NCBI RefSeq assembly: GCF_007860125.1
Contig: NZ_SJPW01000008.1
Coordinates: 347,553-411,552 of the forward strand
DNA from: Rubripirellula tenax
GTDB lineage: Bacteria > Planctomycetota > Planctomycetia > Pirellulales > Pirellulaceae
Reading direction: 5' to 3'
DNA length: 64,000 nucleotides
Position 1 is the first letter of the stretch. Every line of letters begins with the position of its first letter. Below, one piece after another: positions 26,728 through 35,732 of this stretch. The translations under genes were made by a program, and so were the position numbers. Below the pieces are notes generated by a model that worked only from the letters and a program-made list of their open reading frames with translations, did not search any database and was not told the origin of the DNA.

Positions 26728-28077
26728 TCATCGGATGATCAAACGGGCAATGTTGATGTAGATCACGATACCCAAAATGTCGACGATTCCCGCGACAAAC
26801 GGGTTGCTCATCATTGCGGGGTCAAGCCCGAGTCGTTTGAACAGAATCGGCAGGGTCGCACCGCACAGGCACCCGCAAACAATGACCGATAAAAGAGTGA
26901 ACGGGATGACAAGTGCGTCATTGGTGGACGGAGCGATGAATAGGGCGACGCTAAACCCGATCAACGACAAAAAACTGCCCAATCCCAGCGACACAATGAC
27001 TTCACGGCGCAGCACTAGCGGCCAATCTTTGAACCGAACTTCTCCGCTGGTCATAGCCGTGATGACCAGGGTTGCCGACTGGCTGCCCGAGTTACCGCCC
27101 GCACTGATGATCAATGGAATAAACCATACCAGCCACGCGAACCGTTCCAAGTCGGTTTCATAGTGACGCAGCGCGAACGCCGTCAGCAGGGCCGCGAAGA
27201 AAAGGATCGTTAGCCACAGCCCTCTTTTCCAGCAAAGCGTCCACAAGCCGACTCGCAAGAAGTTATCTTCCAGCGGTTCGACGGCCGCGATCCGCTGGGC
27301 GTCTTCGGCAAGTTCTTCGCGGACAACATCGATCACGTCATCGTGCGTGATGATGCCCAAAAGTTGCCGGCCGCTATCGACGACTGGTATCGCCAACAAA
27401 TTAAATCGCTCGACCTTCTCGGCAACCGATTCTTGATCCTCCGAAACCAAAACCGCGACGACATCCGATTCCATGATGTCGCCGAGCGTCAGGCTGGGGT
27501 GCTTGAGCGACGATACCAGTTGACGTGTTGAAACGATCCCGCGAAGCAGATTATTTTCATCGACGACGTACAGGTAGTAGATCGTTTCGAGTTCGCTGGA
27601 TTGGCGCCCGAGCTCATCAAGGGCGTCCTTGACCGTCATGTGCTCTTCCAGCATCGCAACTTCGCTGGTCATCAGCGCGCCCGCGGTTCCGTCGCTGTAC
27701 GATTGCAGGCGTTGGATGTCCCGGCGATCGGCGATCGGCAGCAGCGGCAGAATCTGCTGCGCCCGCTCGGCGGATAATTCCTGGATCAGGTCGACTCGGT
27801 CGTCGGCCGGCATTTCCTCGACCAACGCCGCGACTTCGCTCGCGTCGTGGGTTTCCACCATCGCGAGTTGCCGCTCGTGATCGAAATAGCTGAAGATCTC
27901 GGCGCGACGATTTGCCGGCGCGTACTGAAGCACTTCCCAGACTTCGTCATTGAAGAGCCCTTCCATAAACTCGGCGGTCCGCCCCGCGTTTAGCGTTTGG
28001 CAGAACTCTTCCAATTCAACGCGATTCGCAGCTGCCAACATCTCTCGAAGTTCGGGTAGGAAGAGAGTGTTGAACAT
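26728..28077 (-). CDS. mgtE: MgtE magnesium transporter
   Basis: A 449-residue protein with the three-part MgtE layout: an N-domain with repeated acidic helices (EMPADDRVDLIQEL at about 89-102), two CBS domains (about 135-255) and five membrane helices from about 285 to the C-terminus. The GGNSGSQSATLVITA and NPFVAGIVDILG segments line the Mg pore in characterised MgtE proteins. Cytosolic Mg binding to the N and CBS domains gates the channel. It lies downstream of efp on the same strand, separated by 132 bp that contain a cloverleaf element. Confidence 0.95.
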   Translation of the reverse strand: MFNTLFLPELREMLAAANRVELEEFCQTLNAGRTAEFMEGLFNDEVWEVLQYAPANRRAEIFSYFDHERQLAMVETHDASEVAALVEEMPADDRVDLIQELSAERAQQILPLLPIADRRDIQRLQSYSDGTAGALMTSEVAMLEEHMTVKDALDELGRQSSELETIYYLYVVDENNLLRGIVSTRQLVSSLKHPSLTLGDIMESDVVAVLVSEDQESVAEKVERFNLLAIPVVDSGRQLLGIITHDDVIDVVREELAEDAQRIAAVEPLEDNFLRVGLWTLCWKRGLWLTILFFAALLTAFALRHYETDLERFAWLVWFIPLIISAGGNSGSQSATLVITAMTSGEVRFKDWPLVLRREVIVSLGLGSFLSLIGFSVALFIAPSTNDALVIPFTLLSVIVCGCLCGATLPILFKRLGLDPAMMSNPFVAGIVDILGIVIYINIARLIIR

Positions 28078-28130
28078 CGGCGAAATTTCAGTACTGCGAT
28101 TTCGTGCTTAGGAATGAACGGAAAATAAGC

Positions 28131-28189
28131 GTCCGACCCTTTTTGTGCGAAGCACCCGAAGGGCCGGTTCCCGGCAAAAGGGGTCGGAC
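28131..28189. repeat. 59-bp cloverleaf palindromic element (REP/MITE-like) between efp and mgtE
   Basis: A 15-bp outer stem with one mismatch (GTCCGACCCTTTTTG at 28131-28145 against CAAAAGGGGTCGGAC at 28175-28189) encloses three back-to-back mini-hairpins: TGC-GAA-GCA (28146-28154), CCC-GAA-GGG (28155-28163) and CCGG-TTC-CCGG (28164-28174). Every base between the outer arms is accounted for. AC and six T follow on the plus strand. It would lie in the mgtE leader and efp trailer, so it could act as a terminator or leader structure, or be a dispersed repeat. Confidence 0.75.
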
Positions 28190-28209
28190 ACTTTTTTCTC
28201 GCATGGCCC

Positions 28210-28779
28210 TTAGTTGCTGACGCGTTCGACGTACTCGCCGGTGCGAGTGTCAACCTTGATGACGTTTCCTTCCTTGATGAATCCAGGTACCTGGAATTCG
28301 GCGCCGGTTTCGACTTTCGCCGGTTTGGTCACGTTGGTTGCCGTATCGCCCTTGGTGCCGGGCTGAGTCTCGGTGACTTTCAGTTCGATTTGGTTGGGTG
28401 GCTCGACCACGATCGCTTGACCATTGTAAAGCGTCATCGAACAGACCATGCCGTCAAGCAGATACTTCCAAATGTCGCCGGCAACGTCAGACGTAACTTC
28501 GTACTGTTCGAAACTCTCTTGGTTCATGAACACATAGTCTTCACCCTGACGATACAGAAACGAAACCGACGTCGTTTCAACGTCGGCCGATTCCAACGAG
28601 TCGCCGCCCTTGTAGGTTCGGTCCAGCGAGTTGCCGCGAACCAAGTTCTTCAAGCGGCATTTGTACATCGCGTTCCCCTTGCCCGGTTTGACGAAGGTCA
28701 TTTCCGTCATCAAGTACGGTTCGCCGTCAATTTGGACCTTCAGGCCCTTTCGAAAGTCACTTGTGTTATAAGTAGCCAT
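28210..28779 (-). CDS. efp: Translation elongation factor P
   Basis: A 189-residue protein from ATG 28779 (MATYNTSDF). It has the KOW-like N-domain and the loop KPGKGNA in which Lys34 is exactly where E. coli EF-P is beta-lysylated. The C-terminal OB part has EGNVIKVDTRTGEYVERV, the family signature. EF-P relieves ribosome stalling at polyproline. A relevant client may lie in this same window: the TadE protein with 16 consecutive prolines. Divergent from the epmB-like gene, 60 bp apart. Confidence 0.97.
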   Translation of the reverse strand: MATYNTSDFRKGLKVQIDGEPYLMTEMTFVKPGKGNAMYKCRLKNLVRGNSLDRTYKGGDSLESADVETTSVSFLYRQGEDYVFMNQESFEQYEVTSDVAGDIWKYLLDGMVCSMTLYNGQAIVVEPPNQIELKVTETQPGTKGDTATNVTKPAKVETGAEFQVPGFIKEGNVIKVDTRTGEYVERVSN

Positions 28780-28839
28780 GATATTTTGCTGGCTCCGACG
28801 GGCGGAGTCGAAGAGAGGAAAAGGGGTGGGGATAACCAA

Positions 28840-29871
28840 TTGGTCGAAATTCTAGCGGCAACATCGGATCTTGTCCCGATGGGTTCGACGGCAAGCTCAC
28901 CAGTGAGTTGGCAGACGGCGATGAAACGCGCCATTCGATCCTCGGTGACGTTGCGTCAGATGCTAGGCCTGGACGCCGAAACTGCGCCAGGGGCAGAGCG
29001 AGATTTCCCAACTTTCGTTCCGCTTGAGTATTTCAGCCGCATTCGGCCCCGTGATCCCGACGATCCGCTGCTGAAACAGGTGTTGCCCATCGCGGCGGAA
29101 GACAAAGTTCAAACGGACGGTTTTTCGTCCGATCCGGTCGGCGACATGGGTTCGCTGGTCGCCGGCGGTTTGCTGCACAAGTACCACGGCCGCGCCCTGG
29201 TGGTAACAACGGGTGCCTGTGGCGTGCATTGTCGCTACTGCTTTCGTCGCCAATTTCCGTACCACGACGTGGGTTCGCAAAGCGACGACTACCGCCCGGC
29301 GATCGACTATCTGCGGTCGGCCACGGAACTGGACGAAGTCATCCTCAGCGGCGGCGATCCATTGACCTTGGTCGACCAAAAAATTGACCGGTTGATGTCG
29401 GAACTCGAAGCGATCCCACATCTTCGGCGAGTGAGATTCCACACCCGGATGCCGATCGTCATTCCCCAGCGGATCACCGACCAACTGATCGACCGGCTTC
29501 GCCAAAGCCGGCTGACGACGTGGTTCGTGGTCCACGCCAACCATGCGGCGGAATTGGACGATGCGGTACTGAGCCGACTTGCCATGCTGATCGATGCCGG
29601 AATCCCTGTACTCAACCAAGCCGTCTTGCTGCGCGGCGTCAACGATGATGCTGAAATACTGGCGTCGCTTTGCACGCGTTTGGTCAATCACCGTGTCATG
29701 CCGTACTACCTGCATCAACTCGATCGAGTTACCGGGGCGGCTCACTTCGAAGTCGACGAAGCGGTCGGTCGCGCTTTGATTGCGGAGTTACAGAAACGGT
29801 TGCCGGGTTACGCGGTGCCGACTTACGTCGTTGAACAGGCGGGCGAAGCGTCGAAGACTCGGATACGCTAG
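28840..29871 (+). CDS. epmB: EF-P beta-lysylation enzyme EpmB / KamA-type radical SAM protein
   Basis: A radical SAM aminomutase with CGVHCRYCFRR (CxxxCxxC cluster), an ILSGGDPL motif and PLP-enzyme family features. The length (about 343 residues) and the N-terminal WQTAMKRAIRS stretch fit EpmB more than full lysine 2,3-aminomutase. Start: TTG 28840 has a purine-rich GGGGTGGGGAT upstream; ATG 28879 is the alternative and lacks a Shine-Dalgarno. EpmB converts alpha- to beta-lysine for attachment to EF-P Lys34. Its place opposite efp supports this. The partner ligase EpmA is not in the window. Confidence 0.88.
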   Translation: MVEILAATSDLVPMGSTASSPVSWQTAMKRAIRSSVTLRQMLGLDAETAPGAERDFPTFVPLEYFSRIRPRDPDDPLLKQVLPIAAEDKVQTDGFSSDPVGDMGSLVAGGLLHKYHGRALVVTTGACGVHCRYCFRRQFPYHDVGSQSDDYRPAIDYLRSATELDEVILSGGDPLTLVDQKIDRLMSELEAIPHLRRVRFHTRMPIVIPQRITDQLIDRLRQSRLTTWFVVHANHAAELDDAVLSRLAMLIDAGIPVLNQAVLLRGVNDDAEILASLCTRLVNHRVMPYYLHQLDRVTGAAHFEVDEAVGRALIAELQKRLPGYAVPTYVVEQAGEASKTRIR

Positions 29872-29938
29872 TGGACCATGGCGCGCCGAAGCAAAGGCGC
29901 CGCGACTTTCAGTACGACATGATTCGTTCGGAACCCTG

Positions 29939-31576
29939 ATGTACGTTTTCGAAAATCCCGTTCTTCAGCGAGAGTTGTTGGTCAATCTGCGGACCAATCG
30001 CGCGTTCCTGCTGTTGGCGTTCTATCAGTTGTTGCTGGCTGGCGTTGTTTTGTTGGCATGGCCCACCGACGAACGTCTGGATCTGACGACGAATCCGCCG
30101 AGCGCAAAGAAGCTGGTCAATATTTTCTTCCTCGGCCAGTACGTGATCGCATCTTTGATGGCGCCCAGTTTTGCGGCGGGCACGATCACGGGCGAAAAAG
30201 AACGCCGCACCTACGAGATGCTGCTGGCCAGTCCGCTCAGACCCGGGGCGATCGTTTTCGGAAAAATGGTCGCATCTTTGACCCACCTGGGAATGCTGAT
30301 TCTCGCATCGCTTCCGATCATCGTTTTGTGTTTGCCGCTCGGCGGCGTCAGCCTTTATGAGGTCTTGGCGGCGTACCTGGGGCTGATCGTTTCGGTAATC
30401 CTGTTCGGCGCGATTGGCGTCTTTTGCAGCAGCTATTTTTCGCGAACCAGCAGTTCGTTGGTGGTCAGCTATCTGTTGATTCTGCCGTTGGTGATGGGCG
30501 CGGTCCTGTTTTGGTGGTCGTTGGAGGGTGACGGTGAACTGCGATTGAAGTTGGCCGTGTTGGTGATCCCGGCGTTCGTGTTGTCAGCGGTGATCTTGAT
30601 GTGTTCGGCCGCGGCCGGCCGCATGCTGTATCCGCCGGATGTGGGTAGCGAAGGCAAAGACGTGATCGACTTAGAAAAAGAGTCGGAAGAAGCAGTCGGT
30701 TTGGTCATCCAGCCGGACCAATTCCCCGATCGCCTGTTCGCTCCGCCGAAGAAACAGGAGTTGATGGCGGACGGCACCAATCCGGTCTACGACAAGGAAA
30801 TGCACAGCGAGATTTTCAGCCAGGGCACGTTGATGCTGCGGTTGGTGATCCAGATCAGCATGCTGTTGGCGATTCCGTTGATGGGCGTGTTTCTGTTTTG
30901 GATGATGGACAAGTGTGCGTGGTTCAGCGTTTATGTGATCGTCTTCAACATGTTGGTCGGTCCCGTCTTTCTGGCCGGCAGCATGACCAGCGAGCGTGAA
31001 CGGGAAACGCTAGATCTGTTGTTAACGACGACGCTAACACCATGGCAAATTTTGTGGGGCAAGTTCGTCGTCGGTTTCCGGATCTCGGCCGTGTTGACGG
31101 GTTTCCTGTTGTGGCCGCTACTCTTAGGAACGGCAATGAACACCAGTTTCTGGACCAATTGGTTGGCGGTGGTCATGATGTTCGCGATCGTCTTGGTCGT
31201 GTGCTTGGTGAATGCCGTCGTTGCGTTGACTTCTTCGCTATTCAACAAGAAAACGTCGATCGCATTGCTAAGCACCTATATTGTGCTGCTCTTGCTTTAC
31301 GTCGCGCCGCCGACGGCCATATCCTTGATGCAGATCCTTGACTTCGCGCCCGGGTCCATCGCATCGGCCGAATGGGCAGGTGTGACGAGTCCATTTTCGG
31401 CACTATTTTCGATCCCCTTGGATGCAAACTTGAAACGCAATCCCGATGAAGACTTTGCGAATATCGGGAACTGGAGCATCGTGGCAGGTTATTTCGTTTT
31501 CAGCGCCGCGTTGATCGCGGTCACATCGGCCGCGATGATCGCCCGACTCAGGGCTCGGCGCGGATTGTCCGAGTGA
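29939..31576 (+). CDS. Fused double ABC-2 type transporter permease
   Basis: A 545-residue membrane protein from ATG 29939 with about 12 hydrophobic segments. It contains two copies of the ABC-2 coupling motif: TGEKERRTYEMLLASPL and, in the second half, SERERETLDLLLTTTL, each followed by a GK(M/F) pair. It is therefore an internal duplication carrying both halves of a transporter. The acidic middle loop (about residues 235-260) separates them. No ATP-binding subunit is adjacent; upstream is epmB. Substrate is unknown; similar permeases belong to gliding/exporter-type ABC systems. Confidence 0.85.
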   Translation: MYVFENPVLQRELLVNLRTNRAFLLLAFYQLLLAGVVLLAWPTDERLDLTTNPPSAKKLVNIFFLGQYVIASLMAPSFAAGTITGEKERRTYEMLLASPLRPGAIVFGKMVASLTHLGMLILASLPIIVLCLPLGGVSLYEVLAAYLGLIVSVILFGAIGVFCSSYFSRTSSSLVVSYLLILPLVMGAVLFWWSLEGDGELRLKLAVLVIPAFVLSAVILMCSAAAGRMLYPPDVGSEGKDVIDLEKESEEAVGLVIQPDQFPDRLFAPPKKQELMADGTNPVYDKEMHSEIFSQGTLMLRLVIQISMLLAIPLMGVFLFWMMDKCAWFSVYVIVFNMLVGPVFLAGSMTSERERETLDLLLTTTLTPWQILWGKFVVGFRISAVLTGFLLWPLLLGTAMNTSFWTNWLAVVMMFAIVLVVCLVNAVVALTSSLFNKKTSIALLSTYIVLLLLYVAPPTAISLMQILDFAPGSIASAEWAGVTSPFSALFSIPLDANLKRNPDEDFANIGNWSIVAGYFVFSAALIAVTSAAMIARLRARRGLSE

Positions 31577-31733
31577 TAGAACGAACGGGAAGCATTTGCA
31601 AAAGTACGTTCGGTTTTCCAGCCTGACATGCGGCGATTGTTTCCGATCGGTCACCCTTGGTCAGATACAATGCCATTTCGAGTCCGCCAAACGGTCCGCT
31701 CGTTCTCCGTTCAAAACGCAAGAAGCTTGTGCC

Positions 31734-32417
31734 ATGTCGATTCGTCGTATTCAGTGTCCCGGTTGCGATGCAACGTTGAACGTTGCTGCGACCATGACGA
31801 ACGTCAAGTGTCCGACCTGTGCGACGGTCTGGAATGTCGGCAACCCAAGTGCTGCTCAGATCAGCGTCACCGCGAAGCAAATGCGCCAGGCCGCTGAACC
31901 CGAACCGGTCAAGGACAAGGCCAGCACTCAGAACATGGCAATCGTGGCCGGACTTGTCGGTGGTGCGATGGTGCTGCTGGCGTTCATCGGCTTAACAGTC
32001 ATGATGTTGGGGCAGAGCCCTCCCCCGTCCGCGGCATCGACCGAACCCGAGGAAACGATCAAGCCTCGGCAACCCCAGCCCTACCGCGTGGTGAAGTTGC
32101 CCGAAGAACAACGGATGCGCATCTATGCCGACTATCGAACGGTCGCTCGGACGACGGTTGAAACGCCGCTGATCCTTCCACAAGGAACCAGGGCACGTAA
32201 GAGCTTGGAAGTCATGTTGGAGAAAACGTACGACCGTGAATTGGTGGCCTTTGCGGCGCTCCACGACATCGAAGTCGACGACGTGCAGGAGATCATCAAG
32301 GAAGGCGATGCCAAAGTTTGGGACGATCGACCGCGCAGTAACGCCGTTCGTGACGGCAAAAGGGTCTATAGCAAGGAAATGAGCGAAGGTTGGGAGAAAA
32401 ACCCCAACGTAAAGTAG
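31734..32417 (+). CDS. Zinc-ribbon membrane protein of unknown function
   Basis: A 227-residue protein from ATG 31734. Cys8/Cys11 and Cys26/Cys29 (CPGC and CPTC) form a zinc ribbon of the MJ0042/FmdB-like type. A linker leads to one membrane segment (about 67-92) and a soluble C-terminal domain of about 120 residues with KSLEVMLEKTYDRELVAFAA. The orientation would leave the ribbon in the cytoplasm. It lies between the ABC permease and the DUF58 gene on the same strand. Function not recognised. Confidence 0.7.
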   Translation: MSIRRIQCPGCDATLNVAATMTNVKCPTCATVWNVGNPSAAQISVTAKQMRQAAEPEPVKDKASTQNMAIVAGLVGGAMVLLAFIGLTVMMLGQSPPPSAASTEPEETIKPRQPQPYRVVKLPEEQRMRIYADYRTVARTTVETPLILPQGTRARKSLEVMLEKTYDRELVAFAALHDIEVDDVQEIIKEGDAKVWDDRPRSNAVRDGKRVYSKEMSEGWEKNPNVK

Positions 32418-32517
32418 GCACCGACGAGGGCGGAACTCGCTAGACCACTTCGGCTCAGATACAATGGTGCTGACGCCGCCCGCCTTCTGCCCCCCCTCGC
32501 TCGGACCCCCGCCTGCC

Positions 32518-33435
32518 ATGCGAATTCTTGACCTTGTCACGCCGAAAGAACTTTCGCGCGTTGCCAGGCTACAGTTGCTCGCCCGACAGGTCGTCGAAGG
32601 ATTCTGTTCCGGTCGTCACCGCTCGCCCCACAAGGGGTTCAGCGTCGAGTTCAAAGAGCATCGTCCGTACGTCCGCGGCGACGAGTTGCGAAACATTGAC
32701 TGGAAAGTTTTTGGCAAGAGCGACCGGCTCTACATCCGGGAGTACGAAGAAGAGACGAACCTTCGTTGCACGCTGTTGGTCGATCGCAGCGGATCGATGC
32801 GATACGGCGGCCAGCGGGCCGGCGGGAACAGCCCCGAAGTCAAAACAAAGTACGATTACGCCCAACAGTTGGCGGCAGCGCTTTCCTACTTGATGTTGGC
32901 TCAACAGGACGCGGTCGGACTGATCACATTTGATGATGAACCCCGCGACCAGATCCCGACGCGCAGCCGACCATCGCACCTGAAGGCCGTAATGAAGGCG
33001 CTCGCAGCGGATGCGACGCGTCGCGAAACCGACTTGGGTGGCGTCTTTCAAAGAATCGCGTCCAAGCTGGGCCGACGGGGTTTGGTGATTGTCATCTCGG
33101 ACGGAATGGGCGACGTGGCAAGTATTGCTCGATCGTTGACACAGTTTCGATCAAAGAACCACGAGGTGCTTTTTTTCCAGGTGCTCGACCCCGACGAAAT
33201 GGATTTTCCTTTTTCGGGTCGGATTCAATTTCGCGATCTTGAAAATGAATCGAACCAGCACGTTGTCGATTCGCAATCGATTCGAGAAGCGTATCTGCAA
33301 CGGTTAGCCGAACATCAAGCCGAATTGCAGAACGCGTGCCGACGCAATCGAGTCGACTTTTTTCCGATCACAACCGATCGACCGTTCGACGATGCGTTGC
33401 ACGAATACTTTGCGATGCGGAGACGGATTCGGTGA
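32518..33435 (+). CDS. DUF58 (VWA-type) protein
   Basis: A 305-residue protein from ATG 32518. The DUF58 signature is clear: YVRGDELRNIDWKVFG followed by LYIREYEEETN. A VWA fold follows with MIDAS DRSGS in LLVDRSGSMRYGG. DUF58 proteins usually partner a MoxR AAA+ ATPase as chaperone-like modules for assembly of membrane or metal-containing complexes. No moxR is adjacent here. The stop overlaps the next start as GTGA. Confidence 0.9.
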   Translation: MRILDLVTPKELSRVARLQLLARQVVEGFCSGRHRSPHKGFSVEFKEHRPYVRGDELRNIDWKVFGKSDRLYIREYEEETNLRCTLLVDRSGSMRYGGQRAGGNSPEVKTKYDYAQQLAAALSYLMLAQQDAVGLITFDDEPRDQIPTRSRPSHLKAVMKALAADATRRETDLGGVFQRIASKLGRRGLVIVISDGMGDVASIARSLTQFRSKNHEVLFFQVLDPDEMDFPFSGRIQFRDLENESNQHVVDSQSIREAYLQRLAEHQAELQNACRRNRVDFFPITTDRPFDDALHEYFAMRRRIR

Positions 33436-35732
33436 CGCTGCTAAACGGGCTACTCGCACTGGGCGCTCTCGCGTTCACGATCCCGCTTGCGATTCACTTG
33501 CTGTTTCGCAGCCGGTTTCGTACGGTCGATTGGGGCGCGATGCACCTACTGGGAAATGTGGTGCGAGTGAATCGTCGGCGGATGGAGCTGATGAATCTGT
33601 TGCTGCTGTTGCTGCGCTGCGCGATCCCCATCTTGCTTGCGTTTTGTTTAGCGAGGCCCGTGCTTACCGGATTCCAGTCGCTTCCGGGTGACGCGCCCCG
33701 CAGCGTCGTGATTGCGATCGATGACAGTCGCAGCATGTCCGCGCGGATGCCCGACGGACGGCGACGGATCACTCACGTCAGCGAACAACTCGAATCCATT
33801 TTCGAAACGCTATCCCGACGCGACGAAGTGATGTTGCTTCGATCCAGTACCGTCGACGCCGTCGTTGGTTCAATGGGCGCGTCCGACGCGATGTCGGCCT
33901 GTCGAAACCTATCCGCCGTGGGCGGACCCATTGATTTGGGACGACTTATACGACGGGCCGTCGAAGTAGCCGGCGAAGCAAATCATATCGAGCGCCAAAT
34001 CATTGTGGTTTCGGACTTCCAAAGCCATATGATCGACGATACCGCGATCGAATCACTGAAACGCCTCGCACGTTCGTTGGACGAAGCGGAATATCGACCG
34101 ACGATTTGCTTCATGAACGTCGGCGCGGATTCCAGCGAGCTTTCCAACGTGGTTGTTGAATCCATTGAGTCCGAATCGCCGGCCATCATTGCGGGTCGCT
34201 CGGCGAAGTTTGTGGCAAGAATACGCAACGGCAGCGACACGCCCATCAATGATCTACGATTTGCGTGGACGGTAGCGGGCAACGCCTTGCCGTCGCATAC
34301 GACCAGCATCGCCGCTCGCTCGTCGGCATCGGTCCGCTTGACTCACAAGTTCGACGAAGTGGGTGTTCAAGCCATTGCTGTTTCTGTTGAGCATTCCGAC
34401 GCATTGCCGGAGGACAATCAACGCCTGATCGGCGTCGATGTGATTCGCCAAGTCGATGTGATTTTGGTGGACGGACAGCCCAGCAAAAAGCCGCTCGGCG
34501 GCGAAGCCGATTTCCTTGCTGTCGCGCTGAGTCCCTTCGCCTTCGGTGGACAGGACCAACCCGATGCCGTGCGAACAATCGTCACGAGCGAAAACAAAAT
34601 GGTGCAAGAACTCGACCGTCAATCGCCCGCAATTGTCGTGCTTGCCAATGTGGGTCGCCTGAACGATGCCTCACGCGGGCGTCTGGCTCGGTTTGTCAAC
34701 GAGGGTGGCGCGTTGGTCGTTTTTGACGGTGATCAAGTCGATCCAGAAATCTACAATCAGACGTGGTCCGATGCTGATCACTCGATCTCGATGCCGGCAC
34801 GCATGGGCGAGGTTATTGGCCAACCCTATCGTGATGATGCCGAGGCAGTGAGATTTCCGATTGGACAATTGAACACCCAATACGCCGCATGGTCGTTGAT
34901 TGGTCCCAGTACAGGTGACGATCCGGCGTCCAGTGCGGTATGCGACGTGGATGTTACGTCGCATCGTGTGTTGACCATCGACGATGTGGCCCCGGATGCG
35001 GATACGTCGCCAACCGTGACGCTGTTGGCGTTCGAGTCAGGTAAGCCATTGGTGGTCCGACGCGCGGAAGGCAGAGGCCAAATCATGCAGTTCGCCATTG
35101 GTTGCGACGCCGATTGGTCGAACTTACCGATGCGGTTGGTTTTCTTGCCGATGATGCAGCAGATGGTTCTTGATCTAGCGGGCACACAGAAACAAACCAC
35201 CGTCGACGTCGGATCCACCATCATGGTCGCCACCGACGAACTGGAGTCGTTGTTCACCACCGACATCAAACGCGATTCTCGAAAGCCACCAACCTATTCA
35301 GTTCGGCAGCCGATCGGCGAAGAGTTGACATTGGAACCGTCGGGACAAACGCCATCGGTGTTGTCACTTGCCAACGCGGCTTCAGCCGGTGTTTATCAGT
35401 TTCGAGAAACCCAATGGACCGCGGATGGCAAACCCTTCTCGACACAAACGATCCGCGTTGCTGAAGTGCCCTCGATCGAGTCTCAATTGCGTGAAGCGGA
35501 TGCGAGTCGAATGTCGCGGGCCGCGGAATTGATCGAAGCGACGATTCACGTCGACGCACGCTCGATCGCCTCCGACGACCAAACACGACGATTCGGTAGG
35601 GAGATTTGGCGTTGGCTGCTGGTCGGACTCCTGATTGCTTTGATCGGCGAATTGTTTCTGCAGCAGCGTTCTCGGTCGTCTAAGAAACAGCCCATCGCCA
35701 AGGCGACTGGCGTGATGGGTGGTGCCTCATGA
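33432..35732 (+). CDS. BatA-like membrane protein with VWA domain
   Basis: A 766-residue protein from GTG 33432, which overlaps the DUF58 stop. The BatA N-terminal signature is present: membrane segment LLALGALAFTIPLAIHLLF, then FRTVDWGAMHLL, then a second segment at about 55-77. A VWA domain begins with AIDDSRS (MIDAS). A long periplasmic beta-rich region follows, with a late membrane anchor (about 728-748). The layout matches Bat/aerotolerance-type proteins. Its stop overlaps the next ATG by ATGA. Confidence 0.85.
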   Translation: MTLLNGLLALGALAFTIPLAIHLLFRSRFRTVDWGAMHLLGNVVRVNRRRMELMNLLLLLLRCAIPILLAFCLARPVLTGFQSLPGDAPRSVVIAIDDSRSMSARMPDGRRRITHVSEQLESIFETLSRRDEVMLLRSSTVDAVVGSMGASDAMSACRNLSAVGGPIDLGRLIRRAVEVAGEANHIERQIIVVSDFQSHMIDDTAIESLKRLARSLDEAEYRPTICFMNVGADSSELSNVVVESIESESPAIIAGRSAKFVARIRNGSDTPINDLRFAWTVAGNALPSHTTSIAARSSASVRLTHKFDEVGVQAIAVSVEHSDALPEDNQRLIGVDVIRQVDVILVDGQPSKKPLGGEADFLAVALSPFAFGGQDQPDAVRTIVTSENKMVQELDRQSPAIVVLANVGRLNDASRGRLARFVNEGGALVVFDGDQVDPEIYNQTWSDADHSISMPARMGEVIGQPYRDDAEAVRFPIGQLNTQYAAWSLIGPSTGDDPASSAVCDVDVTSHRVLTIDDVAPDADTSPTVTLLAFESGKPLVVRRAEGRGQIMQFAIGCDADWSNLPMRLVFLPMMQQMVLDLAGTQKQTTVDVGSTIMVATDELESLFTTDIKRDSRKPPTYSVRQPIGEELTLEPSGQTPSVLSLANAASAGVYQFRETQWTADGKPFSTQTIRVAEVPSIESQLREADASRMSRAAELIEATIHVDARSIASDDQTRRFGREIWRWLLVGLLIALIGELFLQQRSRSSKKQPIAKATGVMGGAS

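Noticed and set aside
28390-28839. A 150-codon upstream extension of the epmB frame
   Set aside because: It is antisense to efp, and the conserved EpmB region begins after 28879.
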